Positions 24,602-33,557 are shown, counted from the stretch's first letter. The stretch: DNA of 64,000 bases from JAHJDR01 sp964609965 (GCA_964609965.1 CAZSTS010000002.1:1-64000); one strand, 5' to 3'. The notes: a model not told the origin generated them from the sequence alone. A program made the numbers and translations.

Positions 24602-25471
24602 TTAGTTATAAATTTCTTTCAAAACTTTTCCCATATCTGCTGGGCTTTTGGCAATAGCAACTCCAGCAGCTTCTAGAGCCTTGAATTTATCGGCAGCGGT
24701 TCCTTTGCCGCCAGAAATGATGGCTCCAGCATGGCCCATGCGGCGTCCTGGAGGGGCTGTGGCTCCAGCAATAAAGGCAACAACAGGCTTTTTCACATTA
24801 GCTTTAATGTAATCGGCAGCTTCTTCCTCAGCTGTTCCACCAATTTCGCCAATGAGGACGATGGCTTCTGTTTGAGAGTCTTTGTTAAAAAGCTCCAAGC
24901 AGTCAATAAAGTTTGTCCCATTAATAGGGTCGCCACCAATGCCTATGCAAGTTGATTGTCCATATCCAGCGCGAGAAACTTGATCTACAGCTTCGTATGT
25001 GAGTGTGCCAGAACGAGAGACAATGCCAACATGACCTGGTTTGTGAATATGGCCTGGCATGATTCCAAGTTTGCATTCACCTGGGGTAATGATTCCAGGA
25101 CAGTTGGGGCCAATAAGTCGTGTCTTTTTCCCTTCCATCATGTGCTTAACCTTTACCATGTCCAATACGGGGATGCCTTCTGTGATGCAAACCACTAAAT
25201 CCATTTCGGCATCAACGGCTTCTAAAATAGCAGCAGCCGCAAATCGAGGCGGTACATAGATAACAGAGGCAGTGCACTGTGTTTGTTCTTTGGCCTCAGC
25301 CACAGTATTGAAGATGGGAATGTCTTTAAAGCTTTCACCTCCCTTTCCGGGGGTTACTCCGGCAACGATGTTTGTACCATATTCTTTGGAGTGGTGGGTG
25401 TGAAACTGGCCTGTTTTGCCAGTGATACCTTGTGTGACAACTTTTGTGTTTTTGTTGACCAATATACTCAT
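24602..25471 (-). CDS. sucD: Succinyl-CoA synthetase, alpha subunit
   Basis: 289 residues, TCA-cycle enzyme subunit that binds CoA and carries the phosphohistidine. Visible motifs are VTQGITGKTGQFHT at the N-terminus, IGPNCPGIITPGECKLGIMP, SRSGTLTYEAV and the active-site GHAGAIISGGKGTA near 246. AAGGA lies 6 bases before the ATG. Partner of sucC upstream, from which it is separated by a heptamer array rather than the usual tight junction. Confidence 0.97.
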   Translation of the reverse strand: MSILVNKNTKVVTQGITGKTGQFHTHHSKEYGTNIVAGVTPGKGGESFKDIPIFNTVAEAKEQTQCTASVIYVPPRFAAAAILEAVDAEMDLVVCITEGIPVLDMVKVKHMMEGKKTRLIGPNCPGIITPGECKLGIMPGHIHKPGHVGIVSRSGTLTYEAVDQVSRAGYGQSTCIGIGGDPINGTNFIDCLELFNKDSQTEAIVLIGEIGGTAEEEAADYIKANVKKPVVAFIAGATAPPGRRMGHAGAIISGGKGTAADKFKALEAAGVAIAKSPADMGKVLKEIYN

Positions 25472-25511
25472 TATAAATCCTTGTTAACGAAGACACGGCA
25501 GACGTAACTTA

Positions 25512-25553
25512 TCGTCCATCGTTCTTTCGTCTTTCGTCTTTCGTTTTTTCGTT
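25512..25553. repeat. Tandem array, 7-bp unit x6, at the sucC stop codon
   Basis: TCGTCCA, TCGTTCT, TTCGTCT, TTCGTCT, TTCGTTT, TTTCGTT on the plus strand; the last unit runs into the sucC stop codon (25552-25554). It fills much of the sucC-sucD spacer. Confidence 0.85.
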
Positions 25554-26751
25554 ATCCCACAGCCTTCACAGCTTTTTCTGCTGCGTCAGCCATTGTGTCA
25601 GCTGCAATGATAGATAAACCTGACTCTGCTAAAAGTTTTTTTCCAATTTCAACATTTGTTCCTTGCAAACGAACAACAAGTGGTAGGGTGAGTCCAATTT
25701 CTTTGGCTGCAGCAATAACGCCTTCGGCAATAACGTCACATTTCATGATGCCCCCAAAGATATTAACCAAAATAGCTTTTACTTTTGGATCGCTAAGAAT
25801 GATTTTAAGAGCTGCTGTGACGTTTTCTTTGGTTGCGCCACCACCAACATCAAGAAAGTTAGCTGGCTCGCTACCGTAAAGCTTGATAATGTCCATTGTA
25901 GCCATGGCCAAACCCGCTCCATTCACCATGCAGCCAATGCTTCCATCGAGGGCAATGTACGAAAGCCCATGCTTGCTGGCTTCGATTTCTAAAGGGTCTT
26001 CTTCGTCGTGGTCTCTTAAATCTAATAGTTCTTTGTGGCGAAAAAGTGCGTTGTCTTCAAAATTGACTTTGGCATCTAAGGCCACAAGTTCTCCTGCATT
26101 TGTAGTGACCAGAGGATTGATTTCTACAATAGAAGCATCGGTTTGAATGTACATTTGATAGAGAGAGGCACAAAACTTTGTGAATTGGTTTGATAGATTG
26201 TTATCAAAACCTAGTGCAGAAGCGATTTTGCTTCCTTCTTCTTCTTTAAAGCCAGCAACAGGATCAAAGGTCATTTTGAGAATTTTTTCGGGTGTGTTTT
26301 TGGCAACTTCTTCAATGTCCATTCCGCCTTCAGTAGAAGCCATGAGTGTGACTTTAGCATTAGAGCGATCTAAGACCAGGCCAACATAGTATTCTTTTTT
26401 TATGTCACAGCCTTTTTCTACTAAGATGTTTTTGACCTCTTTGCCTTGCGGGCCTGTTTGGTGTGTGACCAAAATGTTGCCTAATATTTTTGAAGCAATA
26501 TCTTTGGCTTCTTCTGGAGACTTTGTCACTTTCACACCGCCATCTAAAACAACTTCTTGAAGATTTGTTTTGTTAAATATCTTTCCTTTTCCGCGTCCAC
26601 CAGCATGGATTTGAGATTTAACAACAACAGTTCCTTCGAGTTGTTTGGCTGCAGCAAAAACTTCCTTTGCTGTTTTGCACAGAATCCCTTTAGGGACAGG
26701 GAGATCAAATTTTTTAAAAAGCTCTTTTCCTTGAAATTCATGAATTTTCAT
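25552..26751 (-). CDS. sucC: Succinyl-CoA synthetase, beta subunit
   Basis: 399 residues with an N-terminal ATP-grasp domain (KIHEFQGKELFKKFDLPVPKG, VVKSQIHAGGRGKGK) and a C-terminal CoA-ligase domain (GCMVNGAGLAMATMDIIKL near 283, NFLDVGGGATKENV, VNIFGGIMKCDVIA, VRLQGTNVEIGKKLL). It makes up the nucleotide-specific half of the enzyme. GAGGAT precedes the ATG. It is slightly longer than the E. coli protein. First gene of the sucC-sucD-ndk operon, divergent from nuoA. Confidence 0.97.
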   Translation of the reverse strand: MKIHEFQGKELFKKFDLPVPKGILCKTAKEVFAAAKQLEGTVVVKSQIHAGGRGKGKIFNKTNLQEVVLDGGVKVTKSPEEAKDIASKILGNILVTHQTGPQGKEVKNILVEKGCDIKKEYYVGLVLDRSNAKVTLMASTEGGMDIEEVAKNTPEKILKMTFDPVAGFKEEEGSKIASALGFDNNLSNQFTKFCASLYQMYIQTDASIVEINPLVTTNAGELVALDAKVNFEDNALFRHKELLDLRDHDEEDPLEIEASKHGLSYIALDGSIGCMVNGAGLAMATMDIIKLYGSEPANFLDVGGGATKENVTAALKIILSDPKVKAILVNIFGGIMKCDVIAEGVIAAAKEIGLTLPLVVRLQGTNVEIGKKLLAESGLSIIAADTMADAAEKAVKAVG

Positions 26752-26832
26752 AAAAGTGTATCCTCTTATATAATAAGATTTGGTGTGTCTTCTAATAGAG
26801 CTTTGTTTTTGGTGTCAAGGTTAGAGGATGAG

Positions 26833-26864
26833 GGTTCACGGGGTCGCGGGTTCACGGGCTTGCG
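26833..26864. repeat. Tandem array, 8-bp unit x4, upstream of nuoA
   Basis: GGTTCACG, GGGTCGCG, GGTTCACG, GGCTTGCG in the spacer between divergent sucC and nuoA. Confidence 0.8.
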
Positions 26865-26917
26865 GGTGTAATACAATTGACACATGGACGTAGTTTTCTT
26901 AAACGGTTGCGGTATTA

Positions 26918-27316
26918 ATGAACGCATACATTCCCATACTTATCATGTTTTTGATCGCCGCATTATTTGCGGGTTTTTTCCTACTTTTGTCCTATCTCTT
27001 GGGTCCAAAGAACCCGAGCAAGGAAAAGCTTTCAACCTATGAATGTGGTGTTAAATCAACGGGTCAGGCTAGAGAGCGGTTTTCGGTAAAATTTTACCTT
27101 GTGGCCATGCTTTTCATAGTCTTTGATGTTGAAGTTGTGTTTCTTTACCCTTGGGCAGTAAAGTATAAAGACTTTCTTACAGAGGGCAAAGGCCTGTATA
27201 TGCTTGTTATTATGGGCATATTCTTCTTTCTCTTAGCTTTGGGGCTGCTTTATGAGTGGCGGAAAGGGGCTTTGGATTGGGGGAAGAAAACGAGGGATGA
27301 TGAAAAAAGTTGGTGA
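26918..27316 (+). CDS. nuoA: NADH-quinone oxidoreductase subunit A
   Basis: 132 residues, three membrane helices (about 6-30, 63-85, 97-117). STYECGVKSTG, with the conserved YECG, and RFSVKFYLVAMLFIVFDVEVVFLYPWA with the essential FD-E-V-E are typical of NuoA, the small membrane subunit at the junction of the arms of complex I. First gene of nuoABCDEFG. Confidence 0.95.
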   Translation: MNAYIPILIMFLIAALFAGFFLLLSYLLGPKNPSKEKLSTYECGVKSTGQARERFSVKFYLVAMLFIVFDVEVVFLYPWAVKYKDFLTEGKGLYMLVIMGIFFFLLALGLLYEWRKGALDWGKKTRDDEKSW

Positions 27317-27821
27317 AATAGCATCAAATTTACTCTCAGATAGCATTATCACAACGCGTGTTAAAGATGTGATCAATTGGGGGCGCAAATACTCTCTTTG
27401 GCCCATGCCCTATGGAACCGCTTGTTGTGCGATCGAGTTTATGGGCCTGGCCTCATCTGCTTTTGATATATCGCGGTTTGGAGCTGAGGTTATGCGCTTT
27501 TCTCCCAGACAATCAGACCTCCTCATGGTCATGGGAACCATTAATTACAAACAAGCTCCTATTTTAAAACGTATTTATGATCAGATGTGTGAACCAAAAT
27601 GGGTGATGGCTGTTGGGGCTTGTGCTTCATCAGGTGGTTTTTATGATAATTACTCTGTGCTTCAAGGGATTGATGAGATCATTCCTGTCGACATCTACGT
27701 GCCAGGCTGTCCACCGAGGCCTGAACAAATGTTAGATGCTCTTATGAAATTGCAGCAAGAAATTGATCCTAATGGTTTTGTGGATGGGCTGGGGAAGAAG
27801 GAAGTGATGAGTAATGAGTGA
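27297..27821 (+). CDS. nuoB: NADH-quinone oxidoreductase subunit B
   Basis: About 174 residues; ligates the terminal cluster N2 next to quinone. The cluster ligands are visible as ACCAIEFM, VGACASSGGFYDNY and VDIYVPGCPPRPEQ. The open frame begins at 27252, but the ATG at 27297 gives a normal N-terminus and overlaps the nuoA 3' end by 20 bases; the ATG at 27300 is equally possible. Its last five codons (VMSNE) are made by a heptamer array (27804-27831). Confidence 0.95.
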   Translation: MMKKVGEIASNLLSDSIITTRVKDVINWGRKYSLWPMPYGTACCAIEFMGLASSAFDISRFGAEVMRFSPRQSDLLMVMGTINYKQAPILKRIYDQMCEPKWVMAVGACASSGGFYDNYSVLQGIDEIIPVDIYVPGCPPRPEQMLDALMKLQQEIDPNGFVDGLGKKEVMSNE

Positions 27822-27831
27822 TGAGAGAAGA
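27804..27831. repeat. Tandem array, 7-bp unit x4, across the nuoB stop codon
   Basis: GTGATGA, GTAATGA, GTGATGA, GAGAAGA. The array encodes the last residues and stop of NuoB and runs on toward the nuoC start. Confidence 0.75.
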
Positions 27832-27837
27832 ATATAT

Positions 27838-28326
27838 ATGACGAAAGTAGCAGAACATTTAAAAAACACGATTTCAAATGTCGTTCTTGATTCTTGGTAT
27901 GATGCAAAGAGCAAACAAGAGGTTATTTGTATTCCTGCAGATAAAATCCGACAAATAGTCACAATTCTCAAAAATGAACTTTTCTTTGATATGCTCATCG
28001 ATATTATTGCTGTTGATTGGAAAGACAGGCAAGATAATCGATTTGAATTAGATTATTTATTTTATAATACAAAAGAAAATACACGTGTTCATCTCAAATT
28101 AAGTATTTCAGACAATGCTCATCCTACAGTCGAAACCATTTCAGACATTCACTTAGCAGCAGATTGGGCTGAGCGTGAATGCTATGACATGATGGGGATC
28201 ACATTCGAAGGACATAGGTATTTACAAAGACTTCTTATGTGGGACGACTTCGAAGGACATGCTTTGCGTAAAGATTATCCTCTCGGTAAAAGGCAGGCTA
28301 TACCGAAGACGAGGGAAGTGCTTTAG
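27838..28326 (+). CDS. nuoC: NADH-quinone oxidoreductase subunit C
   Basis: About 162 residues, peripheral-arm subunit. FDMLIDIIAVDWKDRQDNRFELDYLFYN near the centre and the family hallmark AERECYDMMGITFEGH followed by RRLLMWDDFEGHALRKDYPLG-like sequence (QRLLMWDDFEGHALRKDYP here) near the C-terminus. The open frame starts at 27814, inside the heptamer array; the ATG at 27838 is preferred because the family begins close to the following KVAEHL. Confidence 0.95.
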   Translation: MTKVAEHLKNTISNVVLDSWYDAKSKQEVICIPADKIRQIVTILKNELFFDMLIDIIAVDWKDRQDNRFELDYLFYNTKENTRVHLKLSISDNAHPTVETISDIHLAADWAERECYDMMGITFEGHRYLQRLLMWDDFEGHALRKDYPLGKRQAIPKTREVL

Positions 28327-28354
28327 TAGCTGGTAGCTAGTAGTTAGTAGCTAG
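28327..28354. repeat. Tandem array, 7-bp unit x4, directly after the nuoC stop codon
   Basis: TAGCTGG, TAGCTAG, TAGTTAG, TAGCTAG, beginning on the base after the nuoC stop. Confidence 0.85.
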
Positions 28355-28377
28355 TGGGAGAGTATCAGAGATTAATT

Positions 28378-29595
28378 ATGGTAACACAAAATAACAATCT
28401 GGCAGAAAAAATTGACGAGGTAAAACTTGATGGTCAGCCTATGATTGTTAATTTAGGTCCTAGCCATCCTGCCTTTCATGGAGCCATCAGAACACAGGTA
28501 CATCTTGATGGTGAAACAATTGTTAAAGCCAGATCAGAGATTGGTTATCTCCACCGTTGTTTTGAAAAACACTCTGAGCACTCAACCTATCAACAAGTTA
28601 TTCCTTATACAGACCGTCTCAACTATGTTTCTTCTCTTATGAATAATGTAGGATACTGTAAAGCGATTGAAGATCTCATGGAACTCGAGATTCCTGAGCG
28701 TGCTATGTACATTCGTGTGCTCATTTGTGAGCTCTCACGCATTATCGATCACCTGGTTTGCGTGGGGACTAATCTTGTGGACTTGGGCGCGCTTACAAAT
28801 TTTTGGTACACGTTTAATGTTCGAGAAAAAGCTTATAACCTTATCGAAAAGATTACTGGTGCGAGACTCACTTATTCTTACACAAGAATTGGTGGGCTCT
28901 CTCGTGATTTGTATCCTGGTTTTCGTTCTGATTTAAAAGTTCTTCTCATAGAGATCAAACAAGCGGCCAGTGATGTGATGGGACTTGTGGCAAAAAATCG
29001 TATTTTTATTGACCGGACACGAGATGTTGGTGTGGTAACAAAAGAACAGGCTGCTGCTTGGGGGTTTACTGGGCCATGTTTACGAGCCAGTGGTGTTGAG
29101 TTCGATGTAAGAAAGTCCGAACCCTATTACATGTACGAGACGTACGATTTTGACATTCCTGTTGGCAAAAATGGTGATACATATGATCGCGTGATGGTTC
29201 GCATGGAAGAGGTTAATCAAAGTTTGAAAATTGTAGAACAGTGTATGGCGCGTATGCCTAAAGGGCCCATCATGACAGATGATCGGCGTGTAGGTATTCC
29301 TGAAAAACAAGAAGTTTATGGCAATATCGAATCTCTGATGAATCATTTTAAAATTGTCATGCATGGGATCAAACCTCCAAAAGGTGAGGTTTATTCCAGG
29401 ACCGAAGCAGCTAATGGAGAGCTTGGTTTTTATGTTGTTTCTGATGGGAGCATGAATCCCTACCGCATTAAAGTGCGTCCCCCTTGTTTTTATCTATTTG
29501 CAGCGTATGAGCACATAATTAAGGGCGGGATGATAGCAGATGCTATTGCGGTTTTAGGATCTCTCAATATTATTGTTGGAGAGTGTGATCGATGA
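28378..29595 (+). CDS. nuoD: NADH-quinone oxidoreductase subunit D
   Basis: About 405 residues, the 49-kDa-type quinone-site subunit, a distant [NiFe]-hydrogenase relative. NLGPSHPAFHGAIR near the N-terminus carries the quinone-binding His; IGYLHRCFEKH and YTDRLNYVSSLMNNV follow; RPPCFYLFAAYEH and GSLNIIVGECDR end the protein. The open frame reaches back to 28354, but the ATG at 28378 is preferred. Overlaps nuoE by 4 bases. Confidence 0.96.
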   Translation: MVTQNNNLAEKIDEVKLDGQPMIVNLGPSHPAFHGAIRTQVHLDGETIVKARSEIGYLHRCFEKHSEHSTYQQVIPYTDRLNYVSSLMNNVGYCKAIEDLMELEIPERAMYIRVLICELSRIIDHLVCVGTNLVDLGALTNFWYTFNVREKAYNLIEKITGARLTYSYTRIGGLSRDLYPGFRSDLKVLLIEIKQAASDVMGLVAKNRIFIDRTRDVGVVTKEQAAAWGFTGPCLRASGVEFDVRKSEPYYMYETYDFDIPVGKNGDTYDRVMVRMEEVNQSLKIVEQCMARMPKGPIMTDDRRVGIPEKQEVYGNIESLMNHFKIVMHGIKPPKGEVYSRTEAANGELGFYVVSDGSMNPYRIKVRPPCFYLFAAYEHIIKGGMIADAIAVLGSLNIIVGECDR

Positions 29596-30077
29596 GTTTT
29601 GAATTTACAACAGAAAACAAAAATGAATTTGAAGGTCTTCTTGCCAAATACCCTAATAAGCAAGCAGCTTTAATTCCTTCGTTATGGCTTGCTCAGAAAC
29701 AGCAGGGGTATTTGCCTCTTGAAGCCCAGGAATATGTTGCAAAGTTATTAAGCTTAAGCCCTGTTCATGTGTATGGTGTGGCTACTTTTTACACCATGTT
29801 TAGAATGGCTCCTGTTGGCAAATACCACCTACAACTCTGCCAAACACTTTCATGTGCTCTTTGTGGAAGCGAAAATATTGCGAGACATTTAAAGGAAGAA
29901 TACCGGTTAAATAATGGTGAAGTATCTTCAGATAAAATATTTTCTTTAGAACTCGTAGAATGTCTGGCTAGTTGTGGTTCAGGGCCAGCTATGATGGTGA
30001 ACGAAACCTTGTTTGAGCATCTCACAATCGAGAAGGTAGATAAATTAATAGAAAAATTGAGGAATGAATGTCGCTAG
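29592..30077 (+). CDS. nuoE: NADH-quinone oxidoreductase subunit E
   Basis: 161 residues, thioredoxin-like [2Fe-2S] (N1a) subunit. Cys ligands are in CQTLSCALCGS near 82 and LVECLASCGSGPAMMVN near 121; the second ligand segment has an extra Cys compared with the usual C-x4-C. Overlaps nuoD by 4 and nuoF by 10 bases, indicating tight coupling. Confidence 0.95.
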   Translation: MSFEFTTENKNEFEGLLAKYPNKQAALIPSLWLAQKQQGYLPLEAQEYVAKLLSLSPVHVYGVATFYTMFRMAPVGKYHLQLCQTLSCALCGSENIARHLKEEYRLNNGEVSSDKIFSLELVECLASCGSGPAMMVNETLFEHLTIEKVDKLIEKLRNECR

Positions 30078-31321
30078 TTCTCACAAATAGATTCGCCACA
30101 AAAGATTCTCACACACTCAAGGTTTATAAAGAAACTGGTGGGTATCAAACCATTGATAAATTGTTTTCTCTAAAACCCGAAGATGTTATCGAAGAGGTTA
30201 AGCAGTCTGGAATTAGAGGTCGTGGGGGAGCTGGTTTTCCAGCAGGGATGAAATGGGGTTTTATTCCTAAAAACAGCGACAAACCTGTTTATCTCTGTGT
30301 GAATGCTGATGAATCAGAACCAGGAACATTCAAAGATCGCTATTTATTAGAAGAAGACCCACACCAACTCATCGAAGGAATTATTATTTGTTGTTACGCG
30401 GTTAATTGTCATCACGCCTATATCTATATTCGTGGCGAGTTTGGCCTGCCTTATGAGCGCATCAAAAAAGCTGTTGAAGAGGCCTATGCCAATGGTGTTC
30501 TTGGCAAAAAAGTTTTGGGCAAGGATTTTGAACTTGATGTGACAGTTCATCGTGGTGCTGGTGCTTACATTTGTGGAGAAGAAACAGCTCTTTTAGAATC
30601 TATCGAAGGTAAACGCGGCAATCCCAGAATTAAACCTCCCTTTCCTGCCATTGTAGGTCTTTTTGATTCTCCCACAGTGATTAATAACGTAGAAACAATT
30701 AGCGCATTGCCTTTTATTATCGAAGAGGGTGCCTGTGCTTTTCAAAAATGGGGGTCTCAAAAATCAACAGGTACAAAATTGTTTTCGGTTTCAGGCCATG
30801 TGAACAAGCCTGGTGTTTATGAGCTTCCTATGGGGTATCCACTCAAAGACCTTCTAGAAAAAGAATGTGGCGGTATTTCTGGAACAGGCAGGCTTAAAGC
30901 TGTTCAAACAGGGGGTTCTTCGGTTCCCGTGCTCACGGCTGAAGAAGCCATGAAAGCAAATCTTGATTATGAATCACTTGCGGAATTAGGGACCATGCTA
31001 GGATCTGGTGGTGTTATTGTCATGGACGATTCAGTAGACATGCTTTGGGCCATGAGAAACCTGGCGCGTTTTTATGCCCATGAATCATGTGGTCAGTGCA
31101 CGCCTTGTCGCGAGGGTTCTGGATGGGCGTATAAAATTCTCGATCGTCTTTATCGCGAAGGGGGCGTAAGAGAAGATCTTAATTTATTAAATGAAATAGC
31201 AGATAATATGGTGGGGCGAACAATTTGTGTTCTTGCTGATGCCTTGGCCATGCCGCTTAAGAGCTTTTTAGAAAAGTTTCCTGAAGATTTTGAAAAACAT
31301 TTGAAGGCGTCTAGAGACTAG
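30068..31321 (+). CDS. nuoF: NADH-quinone oxidoreductase subunit F
   Basis: 417 residues, the NADH- and FMN-binding subunit. GRGGAGFPAGMKWGF near 49 binds NADH, GAYICGEETALLESIEGKRG near 163-182 binds FMN, and ESCGQCTPCREGSGW near 340 holds cluster N3 with a later Cys in TICVLAD. The last four residues (ASRD) and the stop codon lie inside a heptamer array (31307-31374), so the C-terminus may have been reset by the repeat. Confidence 0.96.
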   Translation: MSLVLTNRFATKDSHTLKVYKETGGYQTIDKLFSLKPEDVIEEVKQSGIRGRGGAGFPAGMKWGFIPKNSDKPVYLCVNADESEPGTFKDRYLLEEDPHQLIEGIIICCYAVNCHHAYIYIRGEFGLPYERIKKAVEEAYANGVLGKKVLGKDFELDVTVHRGAGAYICGEETALLESIEGKRGNPRIKPPFPAIVGLFDSPTVINNVETISALPFIIEEGACAFQKWGSQKSTGTKLFSVSGHVNKPGVYELPMGYPLKDLLEKECGGISGTGRLKAVQTGGSSVPVLTAEEAMKANLDYESLAELGTMLGSGGVIVMDDSVDMLWAMRNLARFYAHESCGQCTPCREGSGWAYKILDRLYREGGVREDLNLLNEIADNMVGRTICVLADALAMPLKSFLEKFPEDFEKHLKASRD

Positions 31322-31374
31322 CGTCTAGAGTCTCGCGTGAAAAAAACGCTAGACGCCAGACGCTAGACTTCAGA
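31307..31374. repeat. Two opposed heptamer arrays forming a hairpin, overlapping the nuoF stop
   Basis: Units GCGTCTA, GAGACTA, GCGTCTA, GAGTCTC, GCGTGAA (31307-31341) are followed by an A-run and by the opposite-sense units CGCTAGA, CGCCAGA, CGCTAGA, CTTCAGA (31347-31374). 15 of 18 bases of the facing arms can pair. The first array covers the NuoF stop codon. Confidence 0.85.
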
Positions 31375-31380
31375 AAATTA

Positions 31381-32778
31381 ATGACAATGATTAATCTTAC
31401 AATCGACAACAAAAAAGTCCAAGTGGAACAAAAGACAAATCTTATTGATGCTGCTAAGCAAGCGGGCATAAAGATACCTCATTTTTGTTATCATCCAGGA
31501 CTGTCCACTGATGGGAATTGTCGTATGTGTTTGGTCGAAGTAGAAAAATCCCCCAAATTAGTCATAGCCTGTAAAACACCAGTAGCCGAAGGCATGGTGG
31601 TGAAAACAAATGCTGAGTTAGTGAAAAAAGCCCAGGCCTCTGTGATGGAGTTTTTACTCGTTAATCACCCCTTAGACTGTCCTACCTGTGATCAGGCTGG
31701 GGAGTGTAAGCTTCAAGATTATTACATGGATTACGACCTCAAACCTTCTCGTTACCAAGAAGCTAAGGTTGAAAAACGTAAAATGACTGATTTGGGAGGT
31801 GGTATAATCCTTGATGAAGAGCGTTGTGTTGTGTGTCGGCGTTGTGTACGATTTTGTCAGGAGATTGCCAAAAAAGATGAGCTCTCTGTTCAAATGCGAG
31901 GCAATCATTCTGTGGTAGCGACTTTTCCAGGAAAAGATCTATCAAATCCTTATGCAGGGTGCATAGCTGATGTCTGTCCCGTTGGCGCTCTCACCTCAAT
32001 AGATTTTCGCTACAAAAAAAGAGTGTGGTACCTCACAAAGACCAGTTCTATATGTCCCGGCTGTTCTCGCGGGTGCAATATCACAGTACAGCATGAAAAA
32101 AACACAGTTTATCGCCTCAAACCCAGGCACAATCCGAGTATAAATAATTATTGGATCTGCGATTATGGACGTAACGATTACAAGTTCATAAACGAAAATC
32201 GCAGACTTGTTCCTTGTTGTCGTCAAGCTGGGAATGTTGTTGAATTGCAGTATGATGCTGCCATGGCTTATTTTAGAAAGCTCTTAAAAGAAGGGGATCC
32301 TTTAAAAACAGTTTTTATTGCCAATGCAGGTGAGAGCAATGAAGCTATTGATATTTTTGTAGGTTTTGCCAAAGGAAAATACTCACAAGACTTTGTTTAT
32401 TATTCAAAGAATGATCCTGACAGCCCTTATTCAGATGATATTTTAATCACCAAAGACAAAAACCCAAATCTTGCTCATGTCAATAAACTCGGTCTTCGTC
32501 CTGTCGACGACATTCCAGAGAGTGTTCAGACTGTTGTCATTCAACGGAACTTATCCGAAAAGGATCACGGTATTATCATGAAGCGAGGGTTAAAAGTTCT
32601 TACCTTGTTTTCAACCAATCACACAAAGATCGATGAGCTGGCAGAAATCATTCTTCCTATTCCCTCCTTTGCAGAGCAGGCAGGTCATTTCACAAACCTC
32701 GATGGCGTAGTTCAAAAGTTTGAAAAAGCCTTTGAGTCAAGGGGTGAGGCCAGGGAGATTCAAGAATACCTTTCCTAA
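31381..32778 (+). CDS. nuoG: NADH-quinone oxidoreductase subunit G, short form
   Basis: 465 residues, against about 700-900 for most NuoG. N-terminal [2Fe-2S] ferredoxin domain (HFCYHPGLSTDGNCRMCLVE), His-Cys cluster motif NHPLDCPTCDQAGEC near 99, two-cluster domain (ERCVVCRRCVRFCQE and CIADVCPVGAL), then CPGCSRGCNI near 225 with WICDYG, matching ligands of the off-pathway cluster N7. The molybdopterin-like domain is cut to ~230 residues and keeps only a core ending EIILPIPSFAEQAGHFTNLDG. The stop is real and no frame resumes downstream. No nuoH-N follows. Start at 31381 or 31387. Confidence 0.92.
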   Translation: MTMINLTIDNKKVQVEQKTNLIDAAKQAGIKIPHFCYHPGLSTDGNCRMCLVEVEKSPKLVIACKTPVAEGMVVKTNAELVKKAQASVMEFLLVNHPLDCPTCDQAGECKLQDYYMDYDLKPSRYQEAKVEKRKMTDLGGGIILDEERCVVCRRCVRFCQEIAKKDELSVQMRGNHSVVATFPGKDLSNPYAGCIADVCPVGALTSIDFRYKKRVWYLTKTSSICPGCSRGCNITVQHEKNTVYRLKPRHNPSINNYWICDYGRNDYKFINENRRLVPCCRQAGNVVELQYDAAMAYFRKLLKEGDPLKTVFIANAGESNEAIDIFVGFAKGKYSQDFVYYSKNDPDSPYSDDILITKDKNPNLAHVNKLGLRPVDDIPESVQTVVIQRNLSEKDHGIIMKRGLKVLTLFSTNHTKIDELAEIILPIPSFAEQAGHFTNLDGVVQKFEKAFESRGEAREIQEYLS

Positions 32779-32867
32779 AACGATTTTCCGTTTGCCCAGC
32801 ATGCCAAAAATTAGAAATCCTTTCTTTTTTTCATAAATATAAGTAACCAGACACCTTTGGAGGTCAT

Positions 32868-33557
32868 ATGGTTTATGATAAAAGTAATATGGATGCGATG
32901 ATTTCATCTAAAGATAGCAATGAGTACTTTAATGCTATTAGCCACTTAATAGGTGCCATATTATCAATTTCGGGCTCGGCTGTTTTAATCAGTTTTTCAG
33001 CCTTAGAGCATAAATGGATTCATTTAATTAGTTTCTCAATATACGGAACAACCTTATTTCTTTCCTTTCTTTTTAGCGCTCTTCTCCATTTCAATCTTTT
33101 GCGGAATAAATACAGAAGGATTCTAGGAATATTAGATCATAATGCAATCTATCTTCTTATTGCAGGGACTTACACTCCATTTTGTTTAGTGGTTATTAAA
33201 GGGGCGCTTGGTTGGAGTGTTTTTGCAGCCATATGGTCCTTTGCTATTTTTTGTATCGTGATAAAATCTATTTTTTTTAAAACGCTGCCAAAAGCTCTTT
33301 CTATGGCCAGTTATACTTTTATGGGCTGGGTCATTGTGCTGTTTATTTACTATGTTTATAAGACTCTGGGGCTTTTGCCTCTTGGTTTGATAGCCATTTC
33401 GGGTTTATTTTATACTGTAGGAGCCCTGTTTTTTTATTTTGAAAAACCAAATCCCCACCCTGTTTGCTTTGGGAACCATGAAATATGGCATTTGGCTGTG
33501 CTTTTAGGTGGCGCTGGTTTTTACTTTGTTATGTTGTTCTTTGTGTTGCCTTTTTAA
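32868..33557 (+). CDS. Hemolysin III/TrhA family membrane protein
   Basis: 229 residues with seven membrane helices, PAQR-like (YqfA/TrhA/hemolysin III). The N-terminal NAISHLIGA, SALLHF near 71-76, LDHNAIYLLIAGTYTPFCL near 92-110 and a C-terminal FGNHEIWHLAVLLG carry the conserved Ser, His and Asp residues proposed as a metal-dependent hydrolase site. GGAGG precedes the ATG at good spacing. It is followed 22 bases later by a methyltransferase gene, also with its own GGAGG, so the two form a small operon. In bacteria the family is tied to membrane energetics or toxin tolerance; the actual role is unknown. Confidence 0.9.
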   Translation: MVYDKSNMDAMISSKDSNEYFNAISHLIGAILSISGSAVLISFSALEHKWIHLISFSIYGTTLFLSFLFSALLHFNLLRNKYRRILGILDHNAIYLLIAGTYTPFCLVVIKGALGWSVFAAIWSFAIFCIVIKSIFFKTLPKALSMASYTFMGWVIVLFIYYVYKTLGLLPLGLIAISGLFYTVGALFFYFEKPNPHPVCFGNHEIWHLAVLLGGAGFYFVMLFFVLPF

